Origin: M55B112 sp040880545
GTDB taxonomy: Bacteria > Bacteroidota > Bacteroidia > Bacteroidales > GCA-2748055
Assembly (NCBI GenBank): GCA_040880545.1
Contig: JBBDIE010000015.1
Location: 1 to 49,962 of the forward strand
Direction of reading: 5' to 3'
DNA length: 49,962 nucleotides
Part shown: piece after piece, positions 17,291 through 26,958 of the stretch
Position numbering within the stretch: position 1 is the stretch's first letter
Layout: each line of letters begins with the position of its first letter
Position numbers and translations under genes: made by a program
Notes under the pieces: model-generated
Database searches by the model: none
The model's input: only the letters and a program-made list of their open reading frames with translations
What the model was told of the DNA's origin: nothing

Positions 17291-18315
17291 ATGATTGAGA
17301 AATATTTAATAACACCNNNNNNNNNNNNNNNNNNNNNNNNNNNNNNNNNNNNNNNNNNNNNNNNNNNNNNNNNNNNNNNNNNNNNNNNNNNNNNNNNNNN
17401 NNNNNNNNNNNNNNNNCCCTTGGGAAAAGGGTGCCCGTAGCATTAAAAGTATTCCTTACTGCATTTGCTATCGTTGACGATATTGGTGCAGTAATGGTTA
17501 TAGCTCTGTTTTATAGCGCCGATTTAAAATTGCTTCTAATAATACTGTCCATTATACCAATCGTAATACTTACGGTACTCGGGTATTTTAAATATTATTC
17601 AAAATATCTATGGATAGGTTTGGGTGCAGTGGTCTGGCTACTGTTTCTCAAGGCGGGGATTCATCCAACAATTGCCGGGGTGATACTTGCCTTCACTGTA
17701 CCAATAAGGCGCAAAATCAATGTCCGTACATACTGTCAGAAGTTATGCGACATTGTTCATGAGATTGAAGATTCAGGACCGGCAGATAACATGCTACTTA
17801 CCGAAAAACAGATTGATTATATTGATCACCTTGAAGACTGGACCGAAAAAGTCCAATCTCCGCTTCAACACCTGGAACATAAATTACATTATTGGGTTTC
17901 TTTTTTAATTATGCCCTTGTTTGCACTTGCAAATGCAGGAATTGTATTCAACCTCGAAATGGGAATTAACTGGACCATAGCTGTCATTATTATGGTATCA
18001 CTCTTCCTGGGGAAATTGATCGGTATACCATTGTTTACATACATCGGACTAAGGTTGAAGTTAACTGAATTACCCAGTGATGTAAAGTTTAAACATGTTA
18101 TCGGAGTGGCGCTACTGGCCGGAGTTGGCTTTACCATGTCCATTTTCATTTCAAATCTTGCATTCGCACATGACGACATTTTAACTAATTCTGCAAAAAT
18201 CGGAATCCTGATCGGATCTTTCGTTTCAGGTTCAATAGGCTATATTTTACTCAGATTCAGTAATAAAATGAGCGGGGTTTCTGAGAAAGAAAACACAGAA
18301 GATCCTGAGAAATAA
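17291..18315 (+). CDS. nhaA: Na+/H+ antiporter NhaA (interrupted by a scaffold gap)
   Basis: The two ends of one NhaA gene flank the 100-N gap. Left of it, ATG 17291 begins MIEKYLITP, the usual NhaA start. Right of it, the frame opens LGKRVPVALKVFLTAFAIVDDIGA, containing the invariant Asp pair (D163/D164 of E. coli NhaA) in helix V. It continues through about seven further helices, including GIHPTIAGVILAFTVPIR and GVALLAGVGFTMSIFISNLAF. The product exchanges cytoplasmic Na+ for external H+, which fits a marine or saline habitat. A full protein would be about 430 residues, so roughly 400 bases are missing and the true gap is larger than 100. The GTG at 17431 is internal, not a start. Confidence 0.85.
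17317..17416. other. Scaffold gap (100 N)
   Basis: Exactly 100 N, the default for an unknown gap length. It interrupts nhaA between its ninth codon and the helix V region. Confidence 0.99.
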
Positions 18316-18400
18316 AATGACTAATTGTTAAGAAAACGCTAATAATCAGTAAAAAAGAAAAATTTCTGTCTAATTCTGAGTTTTGTATTTCAATGAATTG

Positions 18401-18408
18401 TATCTTTG
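18401..18408 (+). promoter_or_regulatory. -7 promoter box for the RRM protein
   Basis: TATCTTTG fits the Bacteroidota -7 consensus TAnnTTTG exactly. It leaves a leader of about 50 bases before the ATG at 18463, a length seen for cold-responsive RNA-binding protein genes. No clear -33 TTTG is at the right spacing. Confidence 0.55.
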
Positions 18409-18462
18409 ACAAGTTTTATGAGTTCGTTTTTGAACTCTTATATTAATTTATTTATTTTTCTT

Positions 18463-18747
18463 ATGAACATTTTTTGTGCAAAACTAAATTATGACACACA
18501 GGAAGAGGATCTCAGATCAGCTTTCGAAGCTTATGGAGAAGTTAGCTCTGTAAAAATTATTATGGACAAATTCTCAGGCAGGTCAAAAGGGTACGGTTTC
18601 GTTGAAATGGCAGATGACAGTGAAGGTCAGGCAGCTATCGACGGACTTAACGACACTGAACTGCACGGCAGAACAATCGTAGTAAAGAAAGCCAATCCCA
18701 GAAACGACGATCGTCGTGGGGGATCCAGAGATGGTGGATACAGGTAG
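18463..18747 (+). CDS. RRM-type RNA-binding protein
   Basis: A 94-residue single-RRM protein. RNP2 is MNIFCAKLNY (usual IFVxxL) and RNP1 is SKGYGFVEM, with the AIDGLNDTELHGRTIVVKKA tail of the domain. A short basic Arg/Gly tail (DDRRGGSRDGGYR) follows. The ATG at 18463 puts RNP2 at the very N-terminus, as in bacterial Rbp proteins. The upstream in-frame ATG at 18406 overlaps the promoter region and is rejected. Such proteins bind single-stranded RNA and are often cold-induced RNA chaperones. The gene is monocistronic, between a TAnnTTTG box and a strong terminator. Confidence 0.88.
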   Translation: MNIFCAKLNYDTQEEDLRSAFEAYGEVSSVKIIMDKFSGRSKGYGFVEMADDSEGQAAIDGLNDTELHGRTIVVKKANPRNDDRRGGSRDGGYR

Positions 18748-18780
18748 GCTGAAAGAGTTTTAAAGAACTTATAGTGTGAT

Positions 18781-18811
18781 GGTCCCTGAGTAAATTCAGG
18801 GACCTTTTTTT
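18781..18811 (+). terminator. Rho-independent terminator of the RRM gene
   Basis: A perfect 9-bp stem GGTCCCTGA/TCAGGGACC with a 6-base loop is followed by seven T (18805-18811), 33 bases after the RRM stop codon. Confidence 0.92.
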
Positions 18812-19103
18812 ATAACCAGTGCTTAAAGGAAAACGTCAATATCTGTGTTATACCCGACTTCAAAACAGTCATCGCATGCCTTGCTCTTAACGCTTTCTTA
18901 TGAAGCAAAACAACATATTATGCGGTTTCTTTCTGACACTAATCAGTCCAAACTATCTGCAAATATACCAGTCGTTCATCCCAATATGTTCATTATTGTC
19001 CCCTCATAAAAACAAATTCTTAACAACACTGTTTCATATAATCATATAGAATTTTTTATTTTAGACTAACAATAATATCCTTAGGGAACAGTAACGAAAC
19101 GAT
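18812..19103. other. Intergenic region before the desaturase
   Basis: No gene is supported. On the minus strand there is a TATATTTG box around 18959-18966, but no gene or terminator follows it in that direction. I see nothing else of note. Confidence 0.35.
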
Positions 19104-20207
19104 ATGAAAGCAAGTAGAATAAAATTTGCGAATAACATGGAAGTGGAATTCGTAAACAGTTTACGGGAAAGGGTGAAAAACTATTTTGCAGATAACAATA
19201 TCTCAAAATTTGGTAATGCAAATATGGTGATTAAGACCATATTTATGTTTCTGCTGTTTTTCGGACCCTATTTTGCCATGGTCACAGGCGCTGTTACAAA
19301 TCCATGGCTGATTATCCTGGGATGGATATTGATGGGATTCGGCATGGCAGGTATCGGACTTTCAGTGATGCATGACGCAAACCACAAGTCCTATTCAAAA
19401 AATCAGAAAATAAACAAGCTGTTATCGTACTCATTAAACCTGGTTGGCGGTTTTGTCCAGAACTGGCAACACCAGCACAATAACCTGCACCACAGCTTTA
19501 CTAATATTGAGGGACACGATGAAGATATTGATCCCGGTGCGATCCTTCGATTTTCGCCAAACGCCCCGCTTAAAAAACATCACCGGTTCCAGCATTTGTA
19601 TGCATGGTTCTTATATGGGCTGATGACCCTTAGCTGGTCGATCAGCAAAGATTTCAAACAACTCATTGGCTATTTGAAAGAAGGGGTCTCATTCGGCAAA
19701 AATATGACCTCAGGGAGATTGATCTCAGAACTGGTAATATCAAAAATCCTATTTTACAGCTACATCCTGGTAATTCCCTTACTATTTCTTCCAATAGCAT
19801 GGTGGGCGATCGTACTATTGTATCTGTTAATGCATTTTATAAGTGGATTTACACTTGCATTAATATTCCAGACTGCCCATGTGATGCCTTCAACAAAATT
19901 TCCCATGCCGGACGACTCGGGAAATATTGAGAATAACTGGGCCATCCATCAATTAATGACCACCACCAATTATGCTCCGGAGAGCAGGGCATTCTCCTGG
20001 TTTATCGGAGGTTTGAATTACCAGGTGGAGCACCATTTGTTTCCGATGATCTGCCATGTGCATTACCATAAAATTTCGGCAATCGTAAGAGATACAGCGC
20101 AGGAATACAATTTACCATACAATGTAAGCCCGACTTTTATCGCTGCGCTCAAGCAACATTACGAAATGCTGAAGTACCTTGGCAGGACGCCAACACCAAC
20201 AGTTTGA
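19104..20207 (+). CDS. Membrane fatty-acid desaturase (front-end acyl-CoA/acyl-lipid type)
   Basis: A 367-residue integral membrane di-iron desaturase. The three histidine boxes are present: HDANH (residues 90-94), HNNLHH (125-130) and QVEHH (307-311). The Gln in the third box is the mark of front-end (delta-5/delta-6) desaturases. Hydrophobic pairs flank the boxes at about residues 45-85 and 205-250. Unlike most eukaryotic front-end enzymes it has no fused cytochrome b5 domain, so it needs an external electron donor (ferredoxin or similar). It probably adjusts membrane unsaturation, for example in cold or marine conditions. The gene is monocistronic. Confidence 0.87.
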   Translation: MKASRIKFANNMEVEFVNSLRERVKNYFADNNISKFGNANMVIKTIFMFLLFFGPYFAMVTGAVTNPWLIILGWILMGFGMAGIGLSVMHDANHKSYSKNQKINKLLSYSLNLVGGFVQNWQHQHNNLHHSFTNIEGHDEDIDPGAILRFSPNAPLKKHHRFQHLYAWFLYGLMTLSWSISKDFKQLIGYLKEGVSFGKNMTSGRLISELVISKILFYSYILVIPLLFLPIAWWAIVLLYLLMHFISGFTLALIFQTAHVMPSTKFPMPDDSGNIENNWAIHQLMTTTNYAPESRAFSWFIGGLNYQVEHHLFPMICHVHYHKISAIVRDTAQEYNLPYNVSPTFIAALKQHYEMLKYLGRTPTPTV

Positions 20208-20401
20208 TTTAGTCCTGTTAATTCGAGACAGGCTGATACAGACTAATTTAATAACATATGATTTGCAAGAACGAAATCTATACTGATTACGTTCCTTCTA
20301 TATAGGATTGTATTTTTAGCCCAACTGGCATTGATTTTGTGGCAACAGTTATTGCAGGACAATTTGATAAATTACATTTTATTGGATAATCCGGAACCGT
20401 C

Positions 20402-21463
20402 ATGAAAAGGCATATACCACTTTTAATTCTGACATTAATTGTTTCTTCGTTCACATTAATAGCTGTTAACAGCGTAACGGACGACCATCAACCATGTCGT
20501 AAAGCAAAATATGCAACAGCTGAACCCGGAACCTGTCTTGATCCAAAAGCATACAGGTTTTTAAAGGCATTAGACAGAGTTGAACAGAATCCTTATGACA
20601 ATGAATTTGCTAAAAGAGTAATTGATTTTTTTGAACCCGGGGTTCACAGAATTTTGGATACGCTTGTCGCCTACGAAAATAATTCGGTGCCTGTACGTAT
20701 CTACTATCCCACAAAAACCAGTACCAAAACTCCTACTCCGTTGATCCTGTTTATCCATGGTGGGGGTTTCATGTTTGGCAGTATTGAAGAATACGATATG
20801 GCCGTTAAGAAACTGGCCAGAATTACCGGAAACATTATCATTTCAGTGGATTATAGCCTGGCACCTGATCATCCGTTCCCTGCTGCCCTGGACGATATTT
20901 ATGCGGTAAAGGATTGGATCATTCAAAACCGCAAAAAACTTGGAATGAAGGGGGATAAAATTACCGTCATGGGTGACAGTGCCGGAGGAAACCTGGCCAC
21001 GGTATTGTCGTTGAGATCGAGAGATGAAAACCTGGACCATATTTTATGCCAGATACTCTATTATCCACCAACAACATTTAAGGAAATTGAATTTCCTTCC
21101 AGATTGTATTTCCTGCGTGATGAGCGCAGAAACTACCTGCTCTCTGAAGAGTTTGTAAAAGCCATCAAAACAAATTATCTGCCGGAATCCGTTGAAGATT
21201 CTAATCCGTATGTATCTCCTTTAGAAGCTGACCTGACCGGAAATATCCCTCCCGTATTGATCATCAATGCTCAGGTTGACCCTTTAAGGGATGAAGGGCG
21301 GAGGTATGCATCAAAACTGTCTGATGCAGGACAGGAAGTAACATACATTGAGTATGATGGAATGATCCATGGATTCTTCAATTTATATATGATCTTTAAA
21401 GAGGGCAAAGAGTCCATGAAACTTGTCAGGAATTATATTGCAGATTTCTATAAGGAAAGTTGA
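20402..21463 (+). CDS. Secreted alpha/beta hydrolase (HSL-family esterase)
   Basis: A 353-residue protein of the hormone-sensitive-lipase type (alpha/beta hydrolase fold-3). It has an oxyanion-hole HGGGF motif (near residue 119), the nucleophile elbow GDSAGG, an acid in the VDPLRDEG segment and a catalytic His in GMIHGFF. These are the four family marks in order. An N-terminal hydrophobic segment (ILTLIVSSFTLIAV) suggests export or membrane anchoring. HSL esterases act on short-chain acyl esters, so a role in deacylating plant or algal glycans is possible but only inferred from the CAZyme-rich setting. It is a single gene. Confidence 0.87.
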   Translation: MKRHIPLLILTLIVSSFTLIAVNSVTDDHQPCRKAKYATAEPGTCLDPKAYRFLKALDRVEQNPYDNEFAKRVIDFFEPGVHRILDTLVAYENNSVPVRIYYPTKTSTKTPTPLILFIHGGGFMFGSIEEYDMAVKKLARITGNIIISVDYSLAPDHPFPAALDDIYAVKDWIIQNRKKLGMKGDKITVMGDSAGGNLATVLSLRSRDENLDHILCQILYYPPTTFKEIEFPSRLYFLRDERRNYLLSEEFVKAIKTNYLPESVEDSNPYVSPLEADLTGNIPPVLIINAQVDPLRDEGRRYASKLSDAGQEVTYIEYDGMIHGFFNLYMIFKEGKESMKLVRNYIADFYKES

Positions 21464-21556
21464 AATAGCCGGATTGTTATAAACCTCACGCATCCAAAAC
21501 AGAACATACGAAAGATTTAAAAAGCATCGAGCAATTATCAGGAGCAGAAATCGAAG

Positions 21557-21564
21557 TATTTTTG
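21557..21564 (+). promoter_or_regulatory. Candidate -7 promoter box for the GH78 gene
   Basis: TATTTTTG fits TAnnTTTG and lies 40 bases upstream of the GH78 start codon. No convincing -33 element accompanies it. Confidence 0.35.
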
Positions 21565-21603
21565 TAAATTAGCTGAGAATGATTTAAAACCTACCAACCA
21601 GCT

Positions 21604-24342
21604 ATGAAAAAAATCCTTGTTACATTGGGTGCGATTGTAATTTTACATGCTTGTACCGCAAATCTAATTGACGCACCAGTAAAACTTAAAATTGAGTACG
21701 GAGATCAGGTTACTGACGAAATAATCCCCCGGTTTTCATGGGTCCTGAATGATTCAAGTCGTGGAGCAGCTCAAACAAAATACCAGATAATTGTTGCCTC
21801 CTCCGAAAAATTACTCACAGCTGGAAAGGCAGATATGTGGAACAGCGGTAAAGTAGATTCCGATCAATCTGTATTTGTCGATTATCAAGGAGAACCATTG
21901 CAGTCTCAACAAAGATATTTCTGGACCATGCGTGTATGGAACCAACATGGTACTCCAAGTGCGTGGAGTTCAGTACACTATTTTGACATGGGAATACTTT
22001 ATGATTCAGCCTGGATCGGCAAATGGATAGGTGCAAAAGAAAGTTCAGCACAGACCGACACAGAAAGACCCAGGTCAATCATGCTCCGAAAAGACCTGGA
22101 GATCCGCCGGGAATTTAAAATTGCCAAAGCTTATGTTACAGGACTTGGAAGTTACCAGTTTTTCCTGAATGGCCGTAAAGTCAGTGATGATTTGCTTACA
22201 CCAGGCTGGACTGACTATCCCACAAGGATACTGTACCAGGTTTATGATGTGACAGCGTATCTGGAAGAGGGAATAAATGGTGCAGGTATGATGCTGGGAA
22301 ATGTGTGGTACTCTTCAGGTTTGGGTTGGCAGGGAGGTTCAGTTTACAGTGATGGTCCGATGATGGGATTGTTACAACTGGAGGTGGAATACGAAGATGG
22401 TACCCTGGATAGGTTTACTACGGATGAATCCTGGAAATGGAAATTTTCTCCCATCACAGAGAATACATTGTACCATGGTGAAACCTATGATGCACGTCTG
22501 GAAATAGCAGGTTGGAACAAGGCAGGATTGGATGATTCAGACTGGGACCAGGTTGACCTGTTTGACAATGAAAAAGCTGTTTTGTCGGCACACACTTCAC
22601 CTAAGATAAGGGTTACAAGGGAAATTGTGCCGATAAATACTACCCGGCTTAAGAATGGTTCCTATGTTTTCGATATGGGGGTTAATATAACCGGCGGAAT
22701 CAGGCTGCAAGTTCAGGGAGATCGAGGAACGGAAATAGTTATGAAATTTGCCGAATTGCTACATGATGACGGTACTGTTGCTCAGGAAAATTTACGTACT
22801 GCAACTGCAACTGACAGATTTATTTTGAAAGGCGGAAAACCTGAAACCTGGGAACCGGCATTTACATACCATGGGTTCAGATATGTGGAAATTGAAGGTT
22901 TGCCCAGTCCCCCTGATTCAAATACTGTAACCGGCATTAATTTTCACAATGCAGTAATGGAAACCGGATCATTCACCTGCTCCAATGAGATGATCAATAC
23001 TATTCAGACTAATATTCTTAACGGACAGCGCAGCAACCTTTTTTCCGTACCAACTGATTGCCCGCAACGTGATGAGCGGTTGGGATGGATGGGTGATGCA
23101 CAGATCTTCGCGGCCACTTCCTGTTATAATATGGATATGTCTGGCTTTTATGCCAAATGGATCCGTGATATTGCAGACAGTCAGTCGGAAGAGGGTTGGG
23201 TCACCGATGTGAACCCTGCCATTGTTGTTACTACACCTGCAAAACCTGCATGGGGTGATGCTTTTATCATCATGCCATGGGAGATGTACAGATTTTACAA
23301 CGACAGAAGAATACTGGAAAAATTCTATGATGATTACAAGGAATGGGTGGAGTACATGAGGAACAACGTTGAACAGGACGGACTATATATTTATGATGAC
23401 AATGGATGGGGCGGGTATGCCGACTGGATCGCAGTTGTAAAATCACCTGAACAGCCGGTTTCAGCGGCGTACTATTACTACAGTACCTCATTACTCGCGA
23501 ATTTTGCGGGAATTTTGGGATACACCGATGATCAGTCAACATACAATACCCTTGCAGCCGGGATCAGGGACGCTTTCCATAAACGTTATTTTGATGAGCA
23601 AAAGGCCACTTACAAAGGGGAAACACAAACAGCCATGCTCCTGCCCCTGAACCTTGGATTGACGCCCGGTGATAAAATAGACGCAGTAGCAGAAAATATT
23701 AAATATGATGTTGAAGGCCGGGGAAACCACCCTACCACAGGTTTTTTGGGGACCAAATATTTACTGCCAACACTGAGTGATTTTGGATATCATGAAACTG
23801 CATATAAAACTGCCATAAACGAAGAATATCCTTCATGGGGATATATGGCTGTAAACGGTGCCACATCCATGTGGGAACTCTGGAACAGCGATTCTGAACC
23901 TCCCGATCAGATGAATTCAAGAAACCATTTTGCGCTGGGATCCATTGGTGAATGGTTTTATTCACACCTGGCCGGAATCAGGTTGGATGATAAACACCCC
24001 GGATTTAAACATTCTATCATCTCCCCCATGCCGGCAGAGGGGCTTGACTGGGCCAGAGGGGAGATCATGACCCCGTATGGTATATTGAAAAGCGCCTGGG
24101 AAAAGACAGATGAGTCATTTTTGCTACATGTCTGTATTCCTCCTAACACAACATCAACTATAATAATTCCTGTTGCGGGGGGAGAAGTTTCAGAACTGAT
24201 TGAAGGGGGTACTACTTCTATCATAAAGGATAACCATACTGTTGATGGTGTAAATTCAGAAATTGATATCGTGGAAACAGATGGGGATCAGATAGTGTTA
24301 AAAGTAGGAAGTGGTATTTTTAAATTCGAGTTATTGTATTAA
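21604..24342 (+). CDS. GH78 alpha-L-rhamnosidase lipoprotein
   Basis: A 912-residue lipoprotein (lipobox LHAC) with the complete Bac_rhamnosid architecture. It has an N-terminal fibronectin-like domain (IIPRFSWVLN), a beta-sandwich sugar-binding domain (GSYQFFLNGRKVSDDLLTPGWTDY), a second one with YHGETYDAR, an (alpha/alpha)6 catalytic barrel and a C-terminal beta-sandwich. The acid and base regions are DERLGWMGDAQ (D490/E491) and WELWN (E758), conserved in GH78. It should hydrolyse terminal alpha-L-rhamnose from rhamnogalacturonan-type glycans, ulvan oligomers or flavonoid glycosides at the cell surface. No SusC/D pair is next to it. Confidence 0.92.
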   Translation: MKKILVTLGAIVILHACTANLIDAPVKLKIEYGDQVTDEIIPRFSWVLNDSSRGAAQTKYQIIVASSEKLLTAGKADMWNSGKVDSDQSVFVDYQGEPLQSQQRYFWTMRVWNQHGTPSAWSSVHYFDMGILYDSAWIGKWIGAKESSAQTDTERPRSIMLRKDLEIRREFKIAKAYVTGLGSYQFFLNGRKVSDDLLTPGWTDYPTRILYQVYDVTAYLEEGINGAGMMLGNVWYSSGLGWQGGSVYSDGPMMGLLQLEVEYEDGTLDRFTTDESWKWKFSPITENTLYHGETYDARLEIAGWNKAGLDDSDWDQVDLFDNEKAVLSAHTSPKIRVTREIVPINTTRLKNGSYVFDMGVNITGGIRLQVQGDRGTEIVMKFAELLHDDGTVAQENLRTATATDRFILKGGKPETWEPAFTYHGFRYVEIEGLPSPPDSNTVTGINFHNAVMETGSFTCSNEMINTIQTNILNGQRSNLFSVPTDCPQRDERLGWMGDAQIFAATSCYNMDMSGFYAKWIRDIADSQSEEGWVTDVNPAIVVTTPAKPAWGDAFIIMPWEMYRFYNDRRILEKFYDDYKEWVEYMRNNVEQDGLYIYDDNGWGGYADWIAVVKSPEQPVSAAYYYYSTSLLANFAGILGYTDDQSTYNTLAAGIRDAFHKRYFDEQKATYKGETQTAMLLPLNLGLTPGDKIDAVAENIKYDVEGRGNHPTTGFLGTKYLLPTLSDFGYHETAYKTAINEEYPSWGYMAVNGATSMWELWNSDSEPPDQMNSRNHFALGSIGEWFYSHLAGIRLDDKHPGFKHSIISPMPAEGLDWARGEIMTPYGILKSAWEKTDESFLLHVCIPPNTTSTIIIPVAGGEVSELIEGGTTSIIKDNHTVDGVNSEIDIVETDGDQIVLKVGSGIFKFELLY

Positions 24343-24387
24343 ATATGAACTAATTTCATATATTTACCTAAGCTATGGATATTATCT

Positions 24388-26793
24388 ATGTTAAGACAAC
24401 TTCTAACCTCAACAATTAGAAATCTAAAACGTAACCTGTTATATGCAGTAATTGTTATAGGAGGTCTGTCGCTTGGTATCACTACTTTTCTGGCAATTAT
24501 TCAGTGGACAGTCTGGCAGGGGAGTTTCGATAAACACTTCCCTGAAAATCAACATATCTACAGAATCTCACTTGAAGAGCGAAGGGAAAATTTTGAAAGA
24601 CATACTGCCAGAATCATACATGGAGATGTTGTACATCAGCTTTACACAGACAATCAGCTGACCGGCTCAGCCATTATAGCCCGGATAGCTCCCTTCAGAA
24701 ATGCCATCATACGTAAAAATGAAATTGTCTTTTATGAAAATCAAACATTTTCATGTGACCCTGAATTCCTGGAAATATTCCAACCACAGATGCTTCTTGG
24801 TAATATTGAAACCGTATTAAGCGAACCACACAAAGTTATACTTTCAGAAACAACAGCTGCAAAATTTTTCGGCGACAACAATCCGGTTGGAAAAACAATT
24901 GAAATAGTTCATCAATTCGCTTATAAGCCACAACAATTTGAAATAACAGGGGTATTCAGGAATTTTCCGGAAAATACACACTTCAAAATCGAAATACTAA
25001 CCTCTATAAGTAAGCCGGATACCTATAACTCCACGGCCTGGGTCTATATAAAACTTCCTTCGGCCACTGATCCGTCCAACATGGAAAATCAGATCAGGGA
25101 GTTGATTGAACTGAATAATGAGGAAAATTATGCGCGTGGAATAATACCTCATCTAACACCGCTTACAGATATACATTTAAAGTCATTCCTGGCCAGGGAA
25201 CTTGACCAGAATGTACACATGCAGACTGTATTGATACTTTTCATTGCCGGGATGCTTGTCTTTATTTTAGCATGGTTCAACTTCACTTTGCTTACATTCA
25301 GTCAGAACCAATTGAATATAAAGAGACTAATCATTCACTGGCAGCTTGGAGCAGGAAAAAAGATATTCTTTTATCAATTCTTTGTGGAATTTCTAACTAT
25401 CGGTTTGATCTCTTTTTTGCTTGCCGTAATCCTGAGTATTCTTGTAAATGACCCTGTCAGTAAAAATTTTGATGTGTCGATTACCCAAAATTGGGAAATG
25501 TTGATTCTGAGCCTGGTATTGATCTTGTTGATAATGATTGTTTCTGCCATTATTACAGCGCTGATTGCCACCCGCAGGTTGTATCGTATTGTAAAACTAA
25601 AATATTTTTCATCACAAGGAAGTTCTGGCAATCCTGCAAATGCTGGCAACTGGTTTATTCGCTCTGTAATCATCGTAGAATTTATCATTACATTCATTCT
25701 GATCTCCAATCTCCTTATGATCAGGGAACAGATAAGTTATTCCATGATCCGGCAGATAGGATCTACCGATTCATTAACGGTTCAGATCCCTGACCTTCCA
25801 AGACCAGTCATCGATAACTATGCTCTTTTCAGAGATGAATTGAAAAAATATCCTGTTATCGGGGAAGTGACAGCAATGATGGAGCCACCGGGTGGAATGG
25901 CTATGGATGCATTTAGTTTCACCATTGAAGGTCTGCCCGTAACCGAAGACAGGTTGTTTGTTTTTCCTGTAGATGAAAATTTTGTGAGATTTTATGATCT
26001 TAAAATATTATCGGGGAATGACTTTCCTTCTATTTACAATACCGACGATACAACTGAGTATTTTATGTTAAATGAAACAGCAGCCAGGTTATTTGACATT
26101 GAAAATTACAGTGATCTGACAGGCAGGGAACTCAATATGAATTTTGCGATAGAAGGCTTTATTTATCCTGGACAAATTATTGGTGTAGTAGAAGATTTTC
26201 ATATTTCCAATATGGAACGGGAAATTGAACCCATGGTTATTTTTCCCGAATATACCTGGTTATATTGCTTCTCTATTAAATTCAACGGAAATGCGGAACA
26301 GGGGATCCGGGTTTTAAGGACCGAATGGAATAAAATATTTCCGGATTATCCGTTCAGGTACCTTTACACAACCGATATCTATAAAAAACTATATGCAACG
26401 GAGTTGACTGAACTGAGGGTATTAATCATCTTTAGCCTGCTTTCAATTCTGATTGCCGGTACAGGCTTGTTTGCCCTGAGTGGGTTCTTCATACAGCAAA
26501 AAATGCATTCCGCCGCCATTCGTAAGATCAATGGAGCAACCACTCACCATATCATGTTTCCGGAATTAATGCAATACCTTGTCCTTGCACTTATATCTGC
26601 TATCATAGCGATTCCTGCTTCCTGGTATACAATGAATAAATGGCAGGAAAATTTTGTATACAAAACATCGATCCCACTATGGATTTTTCCTGCAATAGCA
26701 TTGTTCCTGATCCTGTTTTCCTGGATAGCAGTTTTCTATCATGCCATCCGGCTTTCCCGTCTCAATCCGCTGGAATTTATTCGTGGCAAATAG
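24388..26793 (+). CDS. FtsX/MacB-type ABC transporter permease
   Basis: An 801-residue permease of the Bacteroidota double-module kind. It has an N-terminal TM helix (LLYAVIVIGGLSLGITTFLAI), a large periplasmic MacB_PCD domain and three TM helices (about residues 285-400). A second TM plus periplasmic domain follows, and then the C-terminal three-helix FtsX domain, which contains GLFALSGFFIQQKMHSAAIRKINGA (the usual R-K-x-x-GA coupling signature) and ends SRLNPLEFIRGK. Such proteins work as mechanotransmission pumps with a separate ATPase for lipoproteins or antimicrobial peptides. No ATPase gene is adjacent. It sits 45 bases after the GH78 gene and may be co-transcribed with it. Confidence 0.87.
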   Translation: MLRQLLTSTIRNLKRNLLYAVIVIGGLSLGITTFLAIIQWTVWQGSFDKHFPENQHIYRISLEERRENFERHTARIIHGDVVHQLYTDNQLTGSAIIARIAPFRNAIIRKNEIVFYENQTFSCDPEFLEIFQPQMLLGNIETVLSEPHKVILSETTAAKFFGDNNPVGKTIEIVHQFAYKPQQFEITGVFRNFPENTHFKIEILTSISKPDTYNSTAWVYIKLPSATDPSNMENQIRELIELNNEENYARGIIPHLTPLTDIHLKSFLARELDQNVHMQTVLILFIAGMLVFILAWFNFTLLTFSQNQLNIKRLIIHWQLGAGKKIFFYQFFVEFLTIGLISFLLAVILSILVNDPVSKNFDVSITQNWEMLILSLVLILLIMIVSAIITALIATRRLYRIVKLKYFSSQGSSGNPANAGNWFIRSVIIVEFIITFILISNLLMIREQISYSMIRQIGSTDSLTVQIPDLPRPVIDNYALFRDELKKYPVIGEVTAMMEPPGGMAMDAFSFTIEGLPVTEDRLFVFPVDENFVRFYDLKILSGNDFPSIYNTDDTTEYFMLNETAARLFDIENYSDLTGRELNMNFAIEGFIYPGQIIGVVEDFHISNMEREIEPMVIFPEYTWLYCFSIKFNGNAEQGIRVLRTEWNKIFPDYPFRYLYTTDIYKKLYATELTELRVLIIFSLLSILIAGTGLFALSGFFIQQKMHSAAIRKINGATTHHIMFPELMQYLVLALISAIIAIPASWYTMNKWQENFVYKTSIPLWIFPAIALFLILFSWIAVFYHAIRLSRLNPLEFIRGK

Positions 26794-26958
26794 AGCTTTT
26801 CCAGGTTTAATGTTTTGCTTTTCCTGTGTTTACATGGCATTGCTGTCAGGGTTGTACAATTTCCCGGGCATTGAACGTTAATAATTCCTAAATTTCAATT
26901 ACCCTAAGAATGTAGTACCATTCTATTGCGTTATATTCACGGTTCAAACAAGCTCATT

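Noticed and set aside
20215..20235. CCTGT...ACAGG hairpin after the desaturase
   Set aside because: Five-base stem and no T-tract; not a convincing terminator.
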